A stretch of 14,765 nt of DNA from an uncultured Muribaculaceae bacterium (GTDB taxonomy: Bacteria; Bacteroidota; Bacteroidia; Bacteroidales; Muribaculaceae): contig CAKTOT010000056.1 in NCBI GenBank assembly GCA_934590135.1, forward strand, positions 1 through 14,765. Reading direction: 5' to 3'. The position numbers and the translations under genes were made by a program. Below, piece after piece: positions 1-8,225 of this stretch (positions within the stretch are counted from its first letter, which is position 1; every line of letters starts with the position of its first letter). Below the pieces are notes generated by a model, which did not search any database, was not told the DNA's origin, and was given only the letters and a program-made list of their open reading frames with translations.

Positions 1-306
1 ATTGACTTCAACGTATTGTGGCGTTACTTTGCCTGGAGCAATCAGACATTGTCGGTATTCACACTATGGGCCGGCACGGTCTACTTGGCACGGCATGGCA
101 AAGCCTTTATCATCACGATGTTACCTGCTATGTTTATGACCACGGTATGCGTATCTTACCTATTGTTTGCGCCGCGACCCGAAGGCTTCGGACTTGACCT
201 GAGCGTGGCCATATGCGCAGGCGTGGCCACGGCAGCAATACTTACCCTGATATTTGCACGATGGCTGATACGCTTCCGCCGCAACAGCCCCATAATCAGA
301 GCCTGA
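1..306 (+). CDS. cstA: CstA-family carbon starvation / peptide transporter, C-terminal fragment
   Basis: Only the last 101 codons are in the window. The reading frame is open from base 1 (IDFNVLWRYFAWSNQTL) and stops at TGA 304-306, so the internal TTG at 16 is not the start. The stretch FNVLWRYFAWSNQTLSVFTLW followed by TVYLARHGK is the conserved C-terminal signature of CstA proteins, inner-membrane carriers linked to peptide and pyruvate uptake under carbon limitation. Two hydrophobic segments are visible, at about 34-52 and 63-83 of the visible part. The protein ends in a short basic tail (RWLIRFRR). The next gene starts 191 bases downstream, across a repeat-bearing spacer, so co-transcription is uncertain. 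Family assignment is secure; the actual substrate cannot be read from this piece. Confidence 0.9.
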   Translation: MDFNVLWRYFAWSNQTLSVFTLWAGTVYLARHGKAFIITMLPAMFMTTVCVSYLLFAPRPEGFGLDLSVAICAGVATAAILTLIFARWLIRFRRNSPIIRA

Positions 307-497
307 CGATCGAATTCATCACGGCCGCCAATCATAACGACAAATAACTATAACGACTAACGTTCCCAACGACCGACGTTTATATCATCTGATGTTCCCA
401 ACGACCGACGCCTACAACGACCGACGCTCGGTTAGACGCGAAAATCCGCGAGCCTCAGAATACAGACGACTATAGACAGACGACTATTAACTACCCG
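307..497. repeat. Short direct repeats in the cstA-histidinol phosphatase spacer
   Basis: The spacer is built largely from short words. The 17-mer GTTCCCAACGACCGACG occurs exactly at 362-378 and 394-410 (period 32). Its 12-base core CAACGACCGACG recurs at 415-426. A second 12-mer, ACAGACGACTAT, occurs at 462-473 and 476-487 (period 14), and looser AACGAC copies lie further left. No reading frame with coding character and no clear terminator hairpin was found. No TAnnTTTG promoter box precedes the gene at 498. The function is unknown. Confidence 0.7.
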
Positions 498-1334
498 ATG
501 AAAGATTTCCAGTCCCTCATAGGCTCGAATACCGCTTACAACTTTCACTCGCATACTCAATTCTGTGACGGACATGCCGACATCGCAGCCTTTGCCGAGG
601 CGGCCGCCAAAGCCGGAATGTACCATTACGGATACAGCCCCCATTCGCCGATACCCATAGAGTCGCCCTGCAACATGAAGGCCGAAGACGTCCCGGCATA
701 TTTTGCCGAAGTGGAAGCCGCCCAACGGCGTTGGCCGCAAGTCCGCCTCTATCGTTCAATGGAAGTGGACTATCTCGGAACCCAATGGGGACCCTCTTCG
801 CAGTATTTTCGCGACTTGGAATTGGACTACATCATCGGCTCGGTACATTTCATTCCGGCCAAAGACGACCGAAGCCTGTATATCGACATCGACGGCAATC
901 CAGAGCGCTTTATGCTCAATATGCACACACACTTCGGCAACGACATCGAGTACGTGGTACGCACTTTCTACGACCAAAGCGTTGAGATGCTATCTCGCGG
1001 AGGCTTGGACATACTCGGGCATTTGGACAAGGTGGAACAAAACGGCGTAGTCTTCGACCCGGACTTGGTACAACACGGATGGTATTTGGACACTATGGAC
1101 GCCTACCTGCACGAAGTTGCCGCCTCAGGTATCACCATCGAGATCAACACCAAGGCATTGTCACGCCTCGGGCGATTGTTCCCCGATGAAAGATGGTTGC
1201 CACGTATCATTGCCGACGGCGTCCCCGTAGTGGTCAATAGCGATGCACACGACCCGGCACTTATAGACGCCGGACGGCCCTATGCACTACATCTACTCCA
1301 AAAGCTAAGAGAACAATCCAATCAGACAAAATAA
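498..1334 (+). CDS. PHP-domain histidinol-phosphatase (HisJ/HisK type)
   Basis: This 278-residue protein is a complete PHP-fold metallophosphoesterase of the HisJ/HisK type, predicted to hydrolyse L-histidinol phosphate to histidinol in the cytoplasm (histidine synthesis). The metal-binding motifs appear in order: NFHSHTQFCDG (H17, H19, D24), GYSPHSP (H49), SMEVDY (E89, D91), IGSVHF (H117), DILGHLDK (H175), EINTKA, and VNSDAHD (D249, H251). There is no signal peptide or membrane segment, and the length is normal for the family. The ATG at 498 sits directly before the domain start. The next gene begins only 39 bases downstream, so the two may share a transcript. No other his genes are nearby. 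A relaxed-specificity PHP phosphatase remains possible, since the family is diverse. Confidence 0.88.
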   Translation: MKDFQSLIGSNTAYNFHSHTQFCDGHADIAAFAEAAAKAGMYHYGYSPHSPIPIESPCNMKAEDVPAYFAEVEAAQRRWPQVRLYRSMEVDYLGTQWGPSSQYFRDLELDYIIGSVHFIPAKDDRSLYIDIDGNPERFMLNMHTHFGNDIEYVVRTFYDQSVEMLSRGGLDILGHLDKVEQNGVVFDPDLVQHGWYLDTMDAYLHEVAASGITIEINTKALSRLGRLFPDERWLPRIIADGVPVVVNSDAHDPALIDAGRPYALHLLQKLREQSNQTK

Positions 1335-1373
1335 CTCAACCGAACAAATCACATCATCACTACATAGTATAAT

Positions 1374-2582
1374 ATGAATCTACGCACACACATCATAAAA
1401 CGGCTGGCCGGTATCACTGCAGCCATCGCCATAGCCGTCAGCGCCGTATCGTGCAGCTCATCAAAAGACGAGCCCGAAACCCCGACAGACGAGCACACCA
1501 TCATAGTATATATGGCGGCGTGCAACAGCCTCGGCTCGGGCGAATGCGACCGGCATGACCTTATCGAGATGCAGGAAGCCGTGGCCAATAACGACCTACC
1601 GGGCCAAGTACTGGTATATCGAGGTGACATTGACGGAAATGCCAAGCTATATCGCGTGACCGCCGAAGGCCTCAAACCTTTACGCGATTACGCATCGGAC
1701 GGGCTTAGCTCGGTACACTCCGAACGCATGATACGCGTACTCAAGGATGCACGCACTCTTGCCCCGGCGCACTCATACGGCCTGGTGCTTTGGAGCCACG
1801 GCAACGGATGGCTTCAAACCGGCATCGAAGACAATGATGAAGTTCAACCCTTGGCGTGGGGCGAAGACCGCGGACGTGTGATGAATATCACCACCCTGCG
1901 CCGCGTGCTCGAGCAAAGCGGAATATGGGCATACGTCTACTTTGACTGCTGCTTCATGGCTTCCGTCGAAGTCGAATACGAATTGCGCAACACCACTCCT
2001 TATATTATAGGCAGCGCCACCGAACTGTTGCTTGACGGGATGCCTTACGAACAAAACATCCCCTGCCTATTCGAATACGCCGACGGAGGCCTGCTCCGGG
2101 CCGCCGCCAATACCTTTAAATATTATGACAGTAAGACCACTCCCAAAGATCGCACCTGCACCATCAGCGTAGTGTCCACTGCGGCGCTTGACGATGTGGC
2201 CGCCGCCTGCCGCGACATTCTCGCCACGGGCAAGGGCAAACTGCCGGACGGCTTCAAGCAGCAGCCTTTCATGATCGAAAGTCGATGCTGGTTCTACGAT
2301 CTCGGTCACTACTATGACGGATTGTGCCAATATATCACCGAAGACTCCGCACAGCCCGAAGATCAAGGCGCCCGGCTGAAATCAGCCCTGGAGGCGGCAT
2401 TGAGCCGTGCCGTGATATATGCAGCGGCAACCCCTAGACTATGGAATCGAATCAGCCTCGAGCACCACTGCGGGCTGTCCACATATCCGCTCGAAAATGC
2501 CGCCGCGGCTTCGACCAAGAATTACAACACCTTGGCGTGGTACTCCGATGTATCGCAGCACGCCTTCAACACTATAAATTGA
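1374..2582 (+). CDS. Clostripain-related cysteine peptidase (family C11), lipoprotein
   Basis: This 402-residue exported protein has an N-terminal hydrophobic segment ending in AVSC (C27), which fits lipoprotein processing. A polar linker rich in E, P, T and S follows. The peptidase core contains both family C11 hallmarks: the catalytic histidine in VLWSHGNGWL (H142) and the Asp-x-Cys motif in FDCCFMASVEVEYEL (D191, C193 by family alignment). C11 enzymes of gut Bacteroidales cleave after Arg or Lys and are often self-processed. I see the catalytic pair but cannot assign a processing site. The expected first-strand motif TIIVYMAACNSL (about 42-53) is also present. It lies between the histidinol phosphatase and the MscS channel on the same strand, with gaps of 39 and 87 bases. 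Substrate and localisation (outer leaflet or periplasm) are inferred only. Confidence 0.9.
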   Translation: MNLRTHIIKRLAGITAAIAIAVSAVSCSSSKDEPETPTDEHTIIVYMAACNSLGSGECDRHDLIEMQEAVANNDLPGQVLVYRGDIDGNAKLYRVTAEGLKPLRDYASDGLSSVHSERMIRVLKDARTLAPAHSYGLVLWSHGNGWLQTGIEDNDEVQPLAWGEDRGRVMNITTLRRVLEQSGIWAYVYFDCCFMASVEVEYELRNTTPYIIGSATELLLDGMPYEQNIPCLFEYADGGLLRAAANTFKYYDSKTTPKDRTCTISVVSTAALDDVAAACRDILATGKGKLPDGFKQQPFMIESRCWFYDLGHYYDGLCQYITEDSAQPEDQGARLKSALEAALSRAVIYAAATPRLWNRISLEHHCGLSTYPLENAAAASTKNYNTLAWYSDVSQHAFNTIN

Positions 2583-2669
2583 CACGGCTTCGCCAACCCA
2601 ATCAAGCCGGACTTTAAGGTTTGGCAATCGAACCGTCAAGACACAACAACCACAGACAGACTTAGAACT

Positions 2670-3767
2670 ATGTTCCCACTGTTGCAAACGCCAGTCAACC
2701 TGCTGCCTGACAGCATTCCATCCCTCAAAGAGGAGATAAAGCACGTACAATCGCTGCCTATCGACGACCTCATCAACAACCTGATGACCTCCGCAGTGCA
2801 TTTCACCATCGACTTGGTGACAGCCCTGATCGTATTCTACATCGGCAAACTCATCATCAAGCGCCTGTACCGTGTGGCATCGGCGGTGATGACGCGTCGC
2901 AAAGTAGACCGATCGCTGGCTACATTCATCCTGAGTATGGTCAAAATCGTGCTCTACTTCCTGCTCATAGTCATCGTCATAGGCATTCTGGGCATCGAAA
3001 CCTCATCCTTCATCGCGCTCTTTGCCTCGGCCGGTGTCGCTATCGGTATGGCACTGAGCGGCACACTCCAAAACTTCGCCGGCGGCGTGCTCATACTGCT
3101 GCTGAAGCCCTACAAAGTAGGCGATTACATCGAAGCCCAGGGCTTCGCCGGATATGTGCGCGAGATACAAATATTCCATACCATCATCTGTACTTACGAC
3201 AACAAGACCATCATCATTCCCAACGGCGGACTGTCAACCGGCAGCGTCAACAATTGGTCACGCCAAGACTACCGCCGCGTCGAATGGACCGTGTCCATAG
3301 CCTACGGCGATGACGTTGCCAACGCTCGCCGAGCCATATTATCCATCTTTGCCTCGGACGAACGTATCGTCACCAAATACGTCGAAGACGACCGCGCACG
3401 TTACGAAGCGCAACAACAGGCTGTCATCGAAGCCCGCGCCGAGGATGAAGCGCAAATCGAAGAAAAGGCTCATGGACGAATATGGCGTATGTTCCACCGA
3501 CGCGTACGTCGTCACGTCGAGCAGATAAATCAAGACATCCCGGCACCTACCGAAGCGCTGGGCGTCACGCGTGTCGACCGCTCGCCCAGTGTCACCGTCG
3601 AGGGCCTCGATGCCTCCTCGGTGACGCTCAAAGCTCGCGCATGGACTCGCAGCGAACACTACTGGTCATTGTATTACGATATGTACGAGCGTCTTTACAC
3701 CGAATTGCCGGCTTCCGGAGTACACTTCCCATTCCCGCAACTGGATGTGCACCTTACGCAGCAATAA
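2670..3767 (+). CDS. MscS-family mechanosensitive channel with a charged C-domain insert
   Basis: This 365-residue inner-membrane channel would release solutes on hypo-osmotic shock. Hydrophobic helices lie at about 44-60, 89-108 and 112-146. The third carries the small-residue pore pattern SAGVAIGMALSGTLQNFAGG followed by KPYKVGDYIE, the MscS pore helix and the start of the beta domain. The beta domain includes IIIPNGGLSTGSVNNWS (181-197). The alpha/beta cytoplasmic cage is recognisable as SIAYGDD (209-215) and ends with SVTVEGLDASSVTLKARAW (307-325). Between DERI (230-233) and PSVTV (306-310) there are about 70 residues rich in E, R, A and Q (such as YEAQQQAVIEARAEDEAQ), where typical small MscS proteins have a few residues. 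The reading frame is intact, so this is an insert rather than damage. A long hairpin follows the stop. Confidence 0.93.
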   Translation: MFPLLQTPVNLLPDSIPSLKEEIKHVQSLPIDDLINNLMTSAVHFTIDLVTALIVFYIGKLIIKRLYRVASAVMTRRKVDRSLATFILSMVKIVLYFLLIVIVIGILGIETSSFIALFASAGVAIGMALSGTLQNFAGGVLILLLKPYKVGDYIEAQGFAGYVREIQIFHTIICTYDNKTIIIPNGGLSTGSVNNWSRQDYRRVEWTVSIAYGDDVANARRAILSIFASDERIVTKYVEDDRARYEAQQQAVIEARAEDEAQIEEKAHGRIWRMFHRRVRRHVEQINQDIPAPTEALGVTRVDRSPSVTVEGLDASSVTLKARAWTRSEHYWSLYYDMYERLYTELPASGVHFPFPQLDVHLTQQ

Positions 3768-3784
3768 TATACTACACATCTCTC

Positions 3785-3842
3785 CCCCTCCGAACCAAGC
3801 GACCGGACGACATCAACGCTCCGGTCGCTTAGTTCGGAGGGG
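3785..3842. terminator. 23-bp inverted repeat, candidate terminator after mscS
   Basis: The arms at 3785-3807 and 3820-3842 are complementary over 23 bases, with one mismatch (C3796 against A3831) and a 12-base loop. The left arm starts CCCCTCCGAACC and the inner part is AAGCGACCGGA. It begins 18 bases after the MscS stop codon, which suits a transcript end. No clear T-tract follows on the plus strand, so it may instead be a processing or stability structure. Confidence 0.6.
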
Positions 3843-3970
3843 AGTACACTCCAGATCAAGGATACACACGTATCGCAACTTCGACAGATTGGCAACCCGC
3901 AAAGGCCTGCATCTCACGGCATCCTACATTTAGGGTATATCCGCATAGAGGCTATATGGCACAAAAATCG

Positions 3971-3978
3971 TATCTTTG
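3971..3978 (+). promoter_or_regulatory. Bacteroidetes -7 box upstream of the TonB-dependent receptor gene
   Basis: TATCTTTG followed by CA matches the Bacteroidetes housekeeping -7 consensus TAnnTTTG exactly. It lies 30 bases before the ATG at 4009. No TTG is found about 20 bases upstream, so the -33 element is poor or absent. Confidence 0.6.
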
Positions 3979-4008
3979 CACTCGAAATAAGCCGGAATAT
4001 TATCATAT

Positions 4009-6273
4009 ATGACTTTCAATACACAGCACATCTTAATAGTCGCTGCCGTGACGGCAGGCACTATCAATGTCGCCTCCGCGACCACAAAGGCCGACACGTC
4101 CTCCGACAGCGTAGCCAATCCCGTGGTGGGTTACCTGCGCGATGTCGAAGTAGTCGGCGTCAAACAATTGCCCAACAGCCAAATCGAACCGGCCACACGC
4201 CTGGATGCCGAGGCCGTCAAAGAGCTTGATATATCGGCCATACGAGGCATCAGCGATGTCGCGCCCAACTTTTTCATTCCGGCCTACGGGTCGCGTATGA
4301 CCTCATCGATATATGTCCGAGGTATGGGTGCACGCATCGACCAGCCGGTGGTAAGTCTCAACGTAGACGGCATCCCGTATCTCAATAAGGACAATTACGA
4401 CTTCGATATCCCGGATATAGACCGCATCGAAGTGTTGCGCGGCACACGCTCGGTATTGAGCGGACGCAACGCCATAGGCGGACAAATAAACATCTTTACG
4501 CCCTCGCCGTGGAGCCGCCGCGGATGGAGCTTCGGCGCTTCGTACGCTCGTGCCAATACAGCACGCTTTAACGCCGGATGGTACGGACGCCTTGGCAATC
4601 AAGTGGCTTCATCCGTGACAGCCTACGGCTCGATGACAGACGGATTTTACCGTAACGATTACGATAACAGCCACTGCGGACGCGAGCGTCAGGCCAACGC
4701 CCGATGGAAAATGTCGTGGCATCCCGGCGGTCGCTGGAGCCTCGCCAACACCGCAACATACGGATACGTCAAACAGCACGGCTATCCATATGCCTCGGCA
4801 TCTACGGGACGCATAGATTACAACGACCCGGCATCGTATCGCCGCAGCGGTTTTGCCGACGGGTTATCGGTATCTTTCACCGGCAATCGCATGGTAGCCA
4901 CCTCGTTGACTTCGGTGCAGTATCTGAATGATGATATGATTATGGATCAGGACTTCACACGCGCCGACTACTTCACCCTGCGCCAAAAGCGTCACGAATG
5001 GGCCTTCACTCAGGACATTTTTGCCAAAGGGACGCGCAAGTCCTATGATTGGCTGCTCGGCGCTTTCGGATTTGCCAAGAAGACGCACACGGACGCACCG
5101 GTGACCTTCAAGCAGGAGGGTATCGACCGTCTGATATTAGACAACGCCAACAAGTCGCTGCCACCGGGCATGCAGTTGCGCTGGGACGAGCAACAGATGC
5201 TGTTAGGCAGCAATTTTGACATCACGGACGGAGGCTTCTCGGTTTACCATACAAGCACTTTGCACCTCGGACACTGGACACTGCGCGGCGGACTTCGATG
5301 GGACATTGAGCGCGTCAGTATGGACTACATCGGAGCGGTCAATACATCGGTGACAATGTATCGCACACTGCCCACAGGAGCACAAATCCCGCTGCAAACA
5401 CGACCCATAACGATAGACAATAACGGCTCGTTGCACCAGACTTTCAACGAGTTGCTGCCGCAAGTATTTATCAATTACGCTCCGGACAACCGCTGGCGCA
5501 TCTTTGGTTCGGTGGCGCGCGGATACAAAGCCGGCGGATACAACACTCAGATGTTCAGCGACATCCTTCAACAGCAAATGATGGAGCAGATGGGTATGCA
5601 AGCTGACTATGACATCAACGCCATGCTCACCTACCGTCCCGAACGCAACTGGACATACGAGTTAGGCACCGGATTCGAAAGCAGCGACAAACGTTTCAGT
5701 GCCGAAGTCCTCGGATATTGGATGGCATGTCGCGACCAGCAACTCACAATATTCCCGCACGGCAACACCACCGGACGTGCCATGACCAATGCCGGACGTA
5801 CGCGCAGCATCGGCATCGAGGCCTCCGCCGCCTTCCGCCCCACTGAGGCATTGACGCTACGCACTTCGTACGGATATACGGATGCCCGCTTTACCAAATA
5901 CCACAACGGCATAGCCGATATGGAAGGTAAGAAACTGCCCTATGCGCCGCGACACACCCTCTTCGGCGGAGTGCACTACAACCTGCCCTGGTCCTTTGCC
6001 GGAATCACTCCCTCGGTTGATGTCGCCGTACACGCCGCAGGGCGCATATATTGGGACGACGCCAACACTATGGAACAGCCGTTCTACGCCACACTCGATG
6101 CCGCCGTCAACCTGCACCACCGACTTGGCCGCCTGCGCATTTTTGCCGAAAACATCACGGACACACGCTACAATACATTCTACTTTGTCAGCGTGGGCCA
6201 TGCCTTCTATCAGCAGGCCAACCCGTGGAGCATCGGCGTAAGCATATCCGTAAACATCGGTTCGGACGAATAA
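4009..6273 (+). CDS. TonB-dependent outer-membrane receptor (classical, not SusC-type)
   Basis: This 754-residue protein has a signal peptide (hydrophobic about 8-23, likely cleavage near ASA at 22-24). The plug domain at about 45-165 includes SSIYVRGMGARIDQPVVSLNVDG, DIDRIEVLRG (137-145) and SGRNAIGGQINIFT (151-164), the standard plug signatures. The rest is a 22-strand-type beta barrel rich in alternating aromatic and polar residues, including FGSVARGYKAGGYN and the closing block FAENITDTRYNTFYF. The protein lacks the N-terminal carboxypeptidase-regulatory-like domain of SusC proteins and has no SusD neighbour, so uptake of a siderophore, haem, vitamin or other small ligand is more likely than glycan import. 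It ends SISVNIGSDE rather than on the usual terminal aromatic. The promoter box at 3971 supports this start. The ligand is not identifiable. Confidence 0.92.
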   Translation: MTFNTQHILIVAAVTAGTINVASATTKADTSSDSVANPVVGYLRDVEVVGVKQLPNSQIEPATRLDAEAVKELDISAIRGISDVAPNFFIPAYGSRMTSSIYVRGMGARIDQPVVSLNVDGIPYLNKDNYDFDIPDIDRIEVLRGTRSVLSGRNAIGGQINIFTPSPWSRRGWSFGASYARANTARFNAGWYGRLGNQVASSVTAYGSMTDGFYRNDYDNSHCGRERQANARWKMSWHPGGRWSLANTATYGYVKQHGYPYASASTGRIDYNDPASYRRSGFADGLSVSFTGNRMVATSLTSVQYLNDDMIMDQDFTRADYFTLRQKRHEWAFTQDIFAKGTRKSYDWLLGAFGFAKKTHTDAPVTFKQEGIDRLILDNANKSLPPGMQLRWDEQQMLLGSNFDITDGGFSVYHTSTLHLGHWTLRGGLRWDIERVSMDYIGAVNTSVTMYRTLPTGAQIPLQTRPITIDNNGSLHQTFNELLPQVFINYAPDNRWRIFGSVARGYKAGGYNTQMFSDILQQQMMEQMGMQADYDINAMLTYRPERNWTYELGTGFESSDKRFSAEVLGYWMACRDQQLTIFPHGNTTGRAMTNAGRTRSIGIEASAAFRPTEALTLRTSYGYTDARFTKYHNGIADMEGKKLPYAPRHTLFGGVHYNLPWSFAGITPSVDVAVHAAGRIYWDDANTMEQPFYATLDAAVNLHHRLGRLRIFAENITDTRYNTFYFVSVGHAFYQQANPWSIGVSISVNIGSDE

Positions 6274-6485
6274 CCGACCGCATATACCCATAGCCGACCG
6301 TATGCGTTCGTAATCAACCACATACATCTAACATCAGCCAACATTTTCGATATTCACAACAGTCACGAATACTTTCGATATTCACAACGACAGAAATTTC
6401 GGACATATACACACGTTATAGCGCTATTGATATATATAATCGTTATAGGTATTATCGATATAGGCACCAATCATAGGCACTCGAA
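6274..6485. repeat. Spacer with 16-bp direct repeat and AT-rich palindromic tract
   Basis: TTTCGATATTCACAAC occurs exactly twice, at 6345-6360 and 6373-6388 (28-base period). A 10-bp palindrome ATAGCGCTAT follows at 6418-6427, then an AT-rich run. ATAGGCAC then appears twice, at about 6460-6467 and 6473-6480, just before the ATG at 6486. I found no convincing -7/-33 pair and no terminator hairpin for the receptor gene. The repeats could be operators, but no regulator gene lies next to them. Confidence 0.6.
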
Positions 6486-8093
6486 ATGAAACGTAACACT
6501 CTCATACTTATAATCATAGCCGGAGCGTTGCTGCTTCCGTGGCTCGGACTGCCATGGTTCAACAGCAAGGGCGAACCTCGCGAAGCCATCGTGGCCGTAT
6601 CGATGCTCAACAGCGGCGACTGGATACTGCCCACCTCCTGCGGCGGGGATATCCCGTACAAACCGCCGCTACTGGCCTGGCTCATAGCCATATTCTCGGA
6701 AGTGTTCAACGGCGGAGTAGTCAGCACCTGGACCGCCCGTCTGCCCTCGGCTCTAAGCGCGATATTTCTCGTGATATTCGGATGGAAAGTAATGGCTCCG
6801 CGCATAGGGCGTGACCGAGCGTTGATGACCTTCGGGCTGACGCTGACATCCTTCGAGCTATTCCGTGCCGCTATCGCCTGCCGCGTGGATATGGTGCTGA
6901 CGGCGTGCATTGTGGGCGCCTGCTACAGCATCTTCCTGATGTACGAGGCCGACGGGCGACGACGACTATGGCACGCCTTGGCGGCTGTATTGCTGCTCAG
7001 CGGCGGTGTATTTGCCAAAGGCCCGGTGGGCGCTCTGTTGCCGCTGTTGGCCATGGGCATATACAGACTGCTATGCCGCGACAATATTCTGCGCACGGCC
7101 GGCGTAATGCTGGGGCTGCTGGCGGCCTCGCTGTTGTTGCCTGCGCTATGGTATTACGCTGCATATCTGCGCGGAGGCGACGAGTTTGTACGCCTCGCCT
7201 TGGAAGAAAATATCGGACGACTCACCGGTACAATGTCTTACGACAGCCACGTCAATCCGTGGTGGTACAATTTCGTCACCCTGCTGTGGGGCGTACTGCC
7301 GTGGACCGTCCCGGCACTCTTGGCTCTATGCCTGCGTCGTGTACGTACAGCCATTGCCTCGGTATGGCGCAATCGTAGCAGTAGTTCCAACCTTTCGAAG
7401 ATGGCATGGACAGTTGCGCTGACGGTGCTCATCTTCTACTGCATCCCCTCAAGCAAACGCAGCGTCTATCTGCTGCCGATGTACCCATTTATGGCTATGG
7501 GCCTTGCCTGGCTGCTATTGCAGTGTCGCACCGCAAAATTTATGTGCATCTTCACACGCGTGCTTGCCGCGCTCGCCATCGCCACACCGGTAGCGCTAAC
7601 GGCTCTGTCGCACATACATATAGGGCATTTACGGGTAGACAGCCCCGAGTGGTGGCAGTATATCATGGTGCTGCTCCCGGTCATCGCCGGACTATGGTGG
7701 ATGGTGACGCGCAGCCGCGAAGCTAACGCCGCCGCCGGGGCAGCCGTCATTGCATATCTGCTGTTCCTGAGCTACGCATCGACATTCGCCCCGATGCTGC
7801 TCAACCCCAAGAGCGACCGCCCGGCCGCCGAAGCCGTTGCCCGGCAAGTGCCGAAGGACGCGCCGCTGTACGGCGTCATCACCGGCGACTCGCTGCTGCG
7901 CTATTACACTATCAACTACTACCTCGGCGACCGCATGGACCATACCACGGACATCGAGGCCGTGCCGCACGGCGCTTACGTCGTCACCGACCCGCAGACA
8001 GTGGACAACCGCCCGGGATACACCGTCCTCGACACCCTCACCACCCGCTCGTGCGACACCCGCGCCGCCGCCGTCCTCGCCCGTAGAAAATAA
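6486..8093 (+). CDS. ArnT/PMT-like membrane glycosyltransferase (GT39/GT83 superfamily)
   Basis: This 535-residue polytopic membrane protein would transfer a sugar from a polyprenyl-phosphate donor to a lipid or protein at the periplasmic face. The N-terminal helix is followed by the first-loop motif KGEPREAIVAVSMLNSGDWI (28-47), which holds the acidic residues used by this superfamily, and then IPYKPPLLAW (56-65), equivalent to the ArnT 'PYxxKPPL.yW' element. Further hydrophobic helices alternate with short loops to about residue 430, including GGVFAKGPVGALLPLL, another family hallmark. A soluble C-terminal region of about 100 residues contains YYLGDRMDHTTDIEA. Length is typical for ArnT-like enzymes. 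No lipid A or aminoarabinose genes are adjacent, so substrate specificity (lipid A, glycan or protein) is open. The gene is free-standing between two intergenic regions. Confidence 0.87.
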   Translation: MKRNTLILIIIAGALLLPWLGLPWFNSKGEPREAIVAVSMLNSGDWILPTSCGGDIPYKPPLLAWLIAIFSEVFNGGVVSTWTARLPSALSAIFLVIFGWKVMAPRIGRDRALMTFGLTLTSFELFRAAIACRVDMVLTACIVGACYSIFLMYEADGRRRLWHALAAVLLLSGGVFAKGPVGALLPLLAMGIYRLLCRDNILRTAGVMLGLLAASLLLPALWYYAAYLRGGDEFVRLALEENIGRLTGTMSYDSHVNPWWYNFVTLLWGVLPWTVPALLALCLRRVRTAIASVWRNRSSSSNLSKMAWTVALTVLIFYCIPSSKRSVYLLPMYPFMAMGLAWLLLQCRTAKFMCIFTRVLAALAIATPVALTALSHIHIGHLRVDSPEWWQYIMVLLPVIAGLWWMVTRSREANAAAGAAVIAYLLFLSYASTFAPMLLNPKSDRPAAEAVARQVPKDAPLYGVITGDSLLRYYTINYYLGDRMDHTTDIEAVPHGAYVVTDPQTVDNRPGYTVLDTLTTRSCDTRAAAVLARRK

Positions 8094-8128
8094 AAACAAG
8101 ATTTATCAACCGCATTTTGTTTATCGTC

Positions 8129-8159
8129 TTGGCCGCAAAACTTAGAATTCGCATATTTG
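8129..8159 (+). promoter_or_regulatory. Promoter upstream of the WG-repeat protein gene
   Basis: A TTG at 8129-8131 is followed after exactly 20 bases by CATATTTG (8152-8159), one base off the Bacteroidetes -7 consensus TAnnTTTG. The spacing matches the housekeeping promoter type. The predicted start would give a leader of about 60 bases to the ATG at 8226. Confidence 0.55.
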
Positions 8160-8225
8160 CAACTGTGTAACAGATAAACACTCCCATCGTCATATAAAAA
8201 ACAGCATATTCGATAGCAACACATC

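Noticed and set aside
362..426. Possible CRISPR-like repeat array in the first spacer
   Set aside because: The repeats are only 12-17 bases with irregular periods (32 then 16), spacers are too short, and no cas genes are present.
2583..2669. Possible promoter (AAGGTTTG) or hairpin (GCCAA...TTGGC) before mscS
   Set aside because: The box misses the TA of TAnnTTTG, no proper -33 partner is present, and the stem is short with mismatches.
5857..6327. Long minus-strand open frame opposite the TonB receptor gene
   Set aside because: It is antisense to well-supported barrel coding sequence, with no export signal or family motif. It is a shadow of codon bias.
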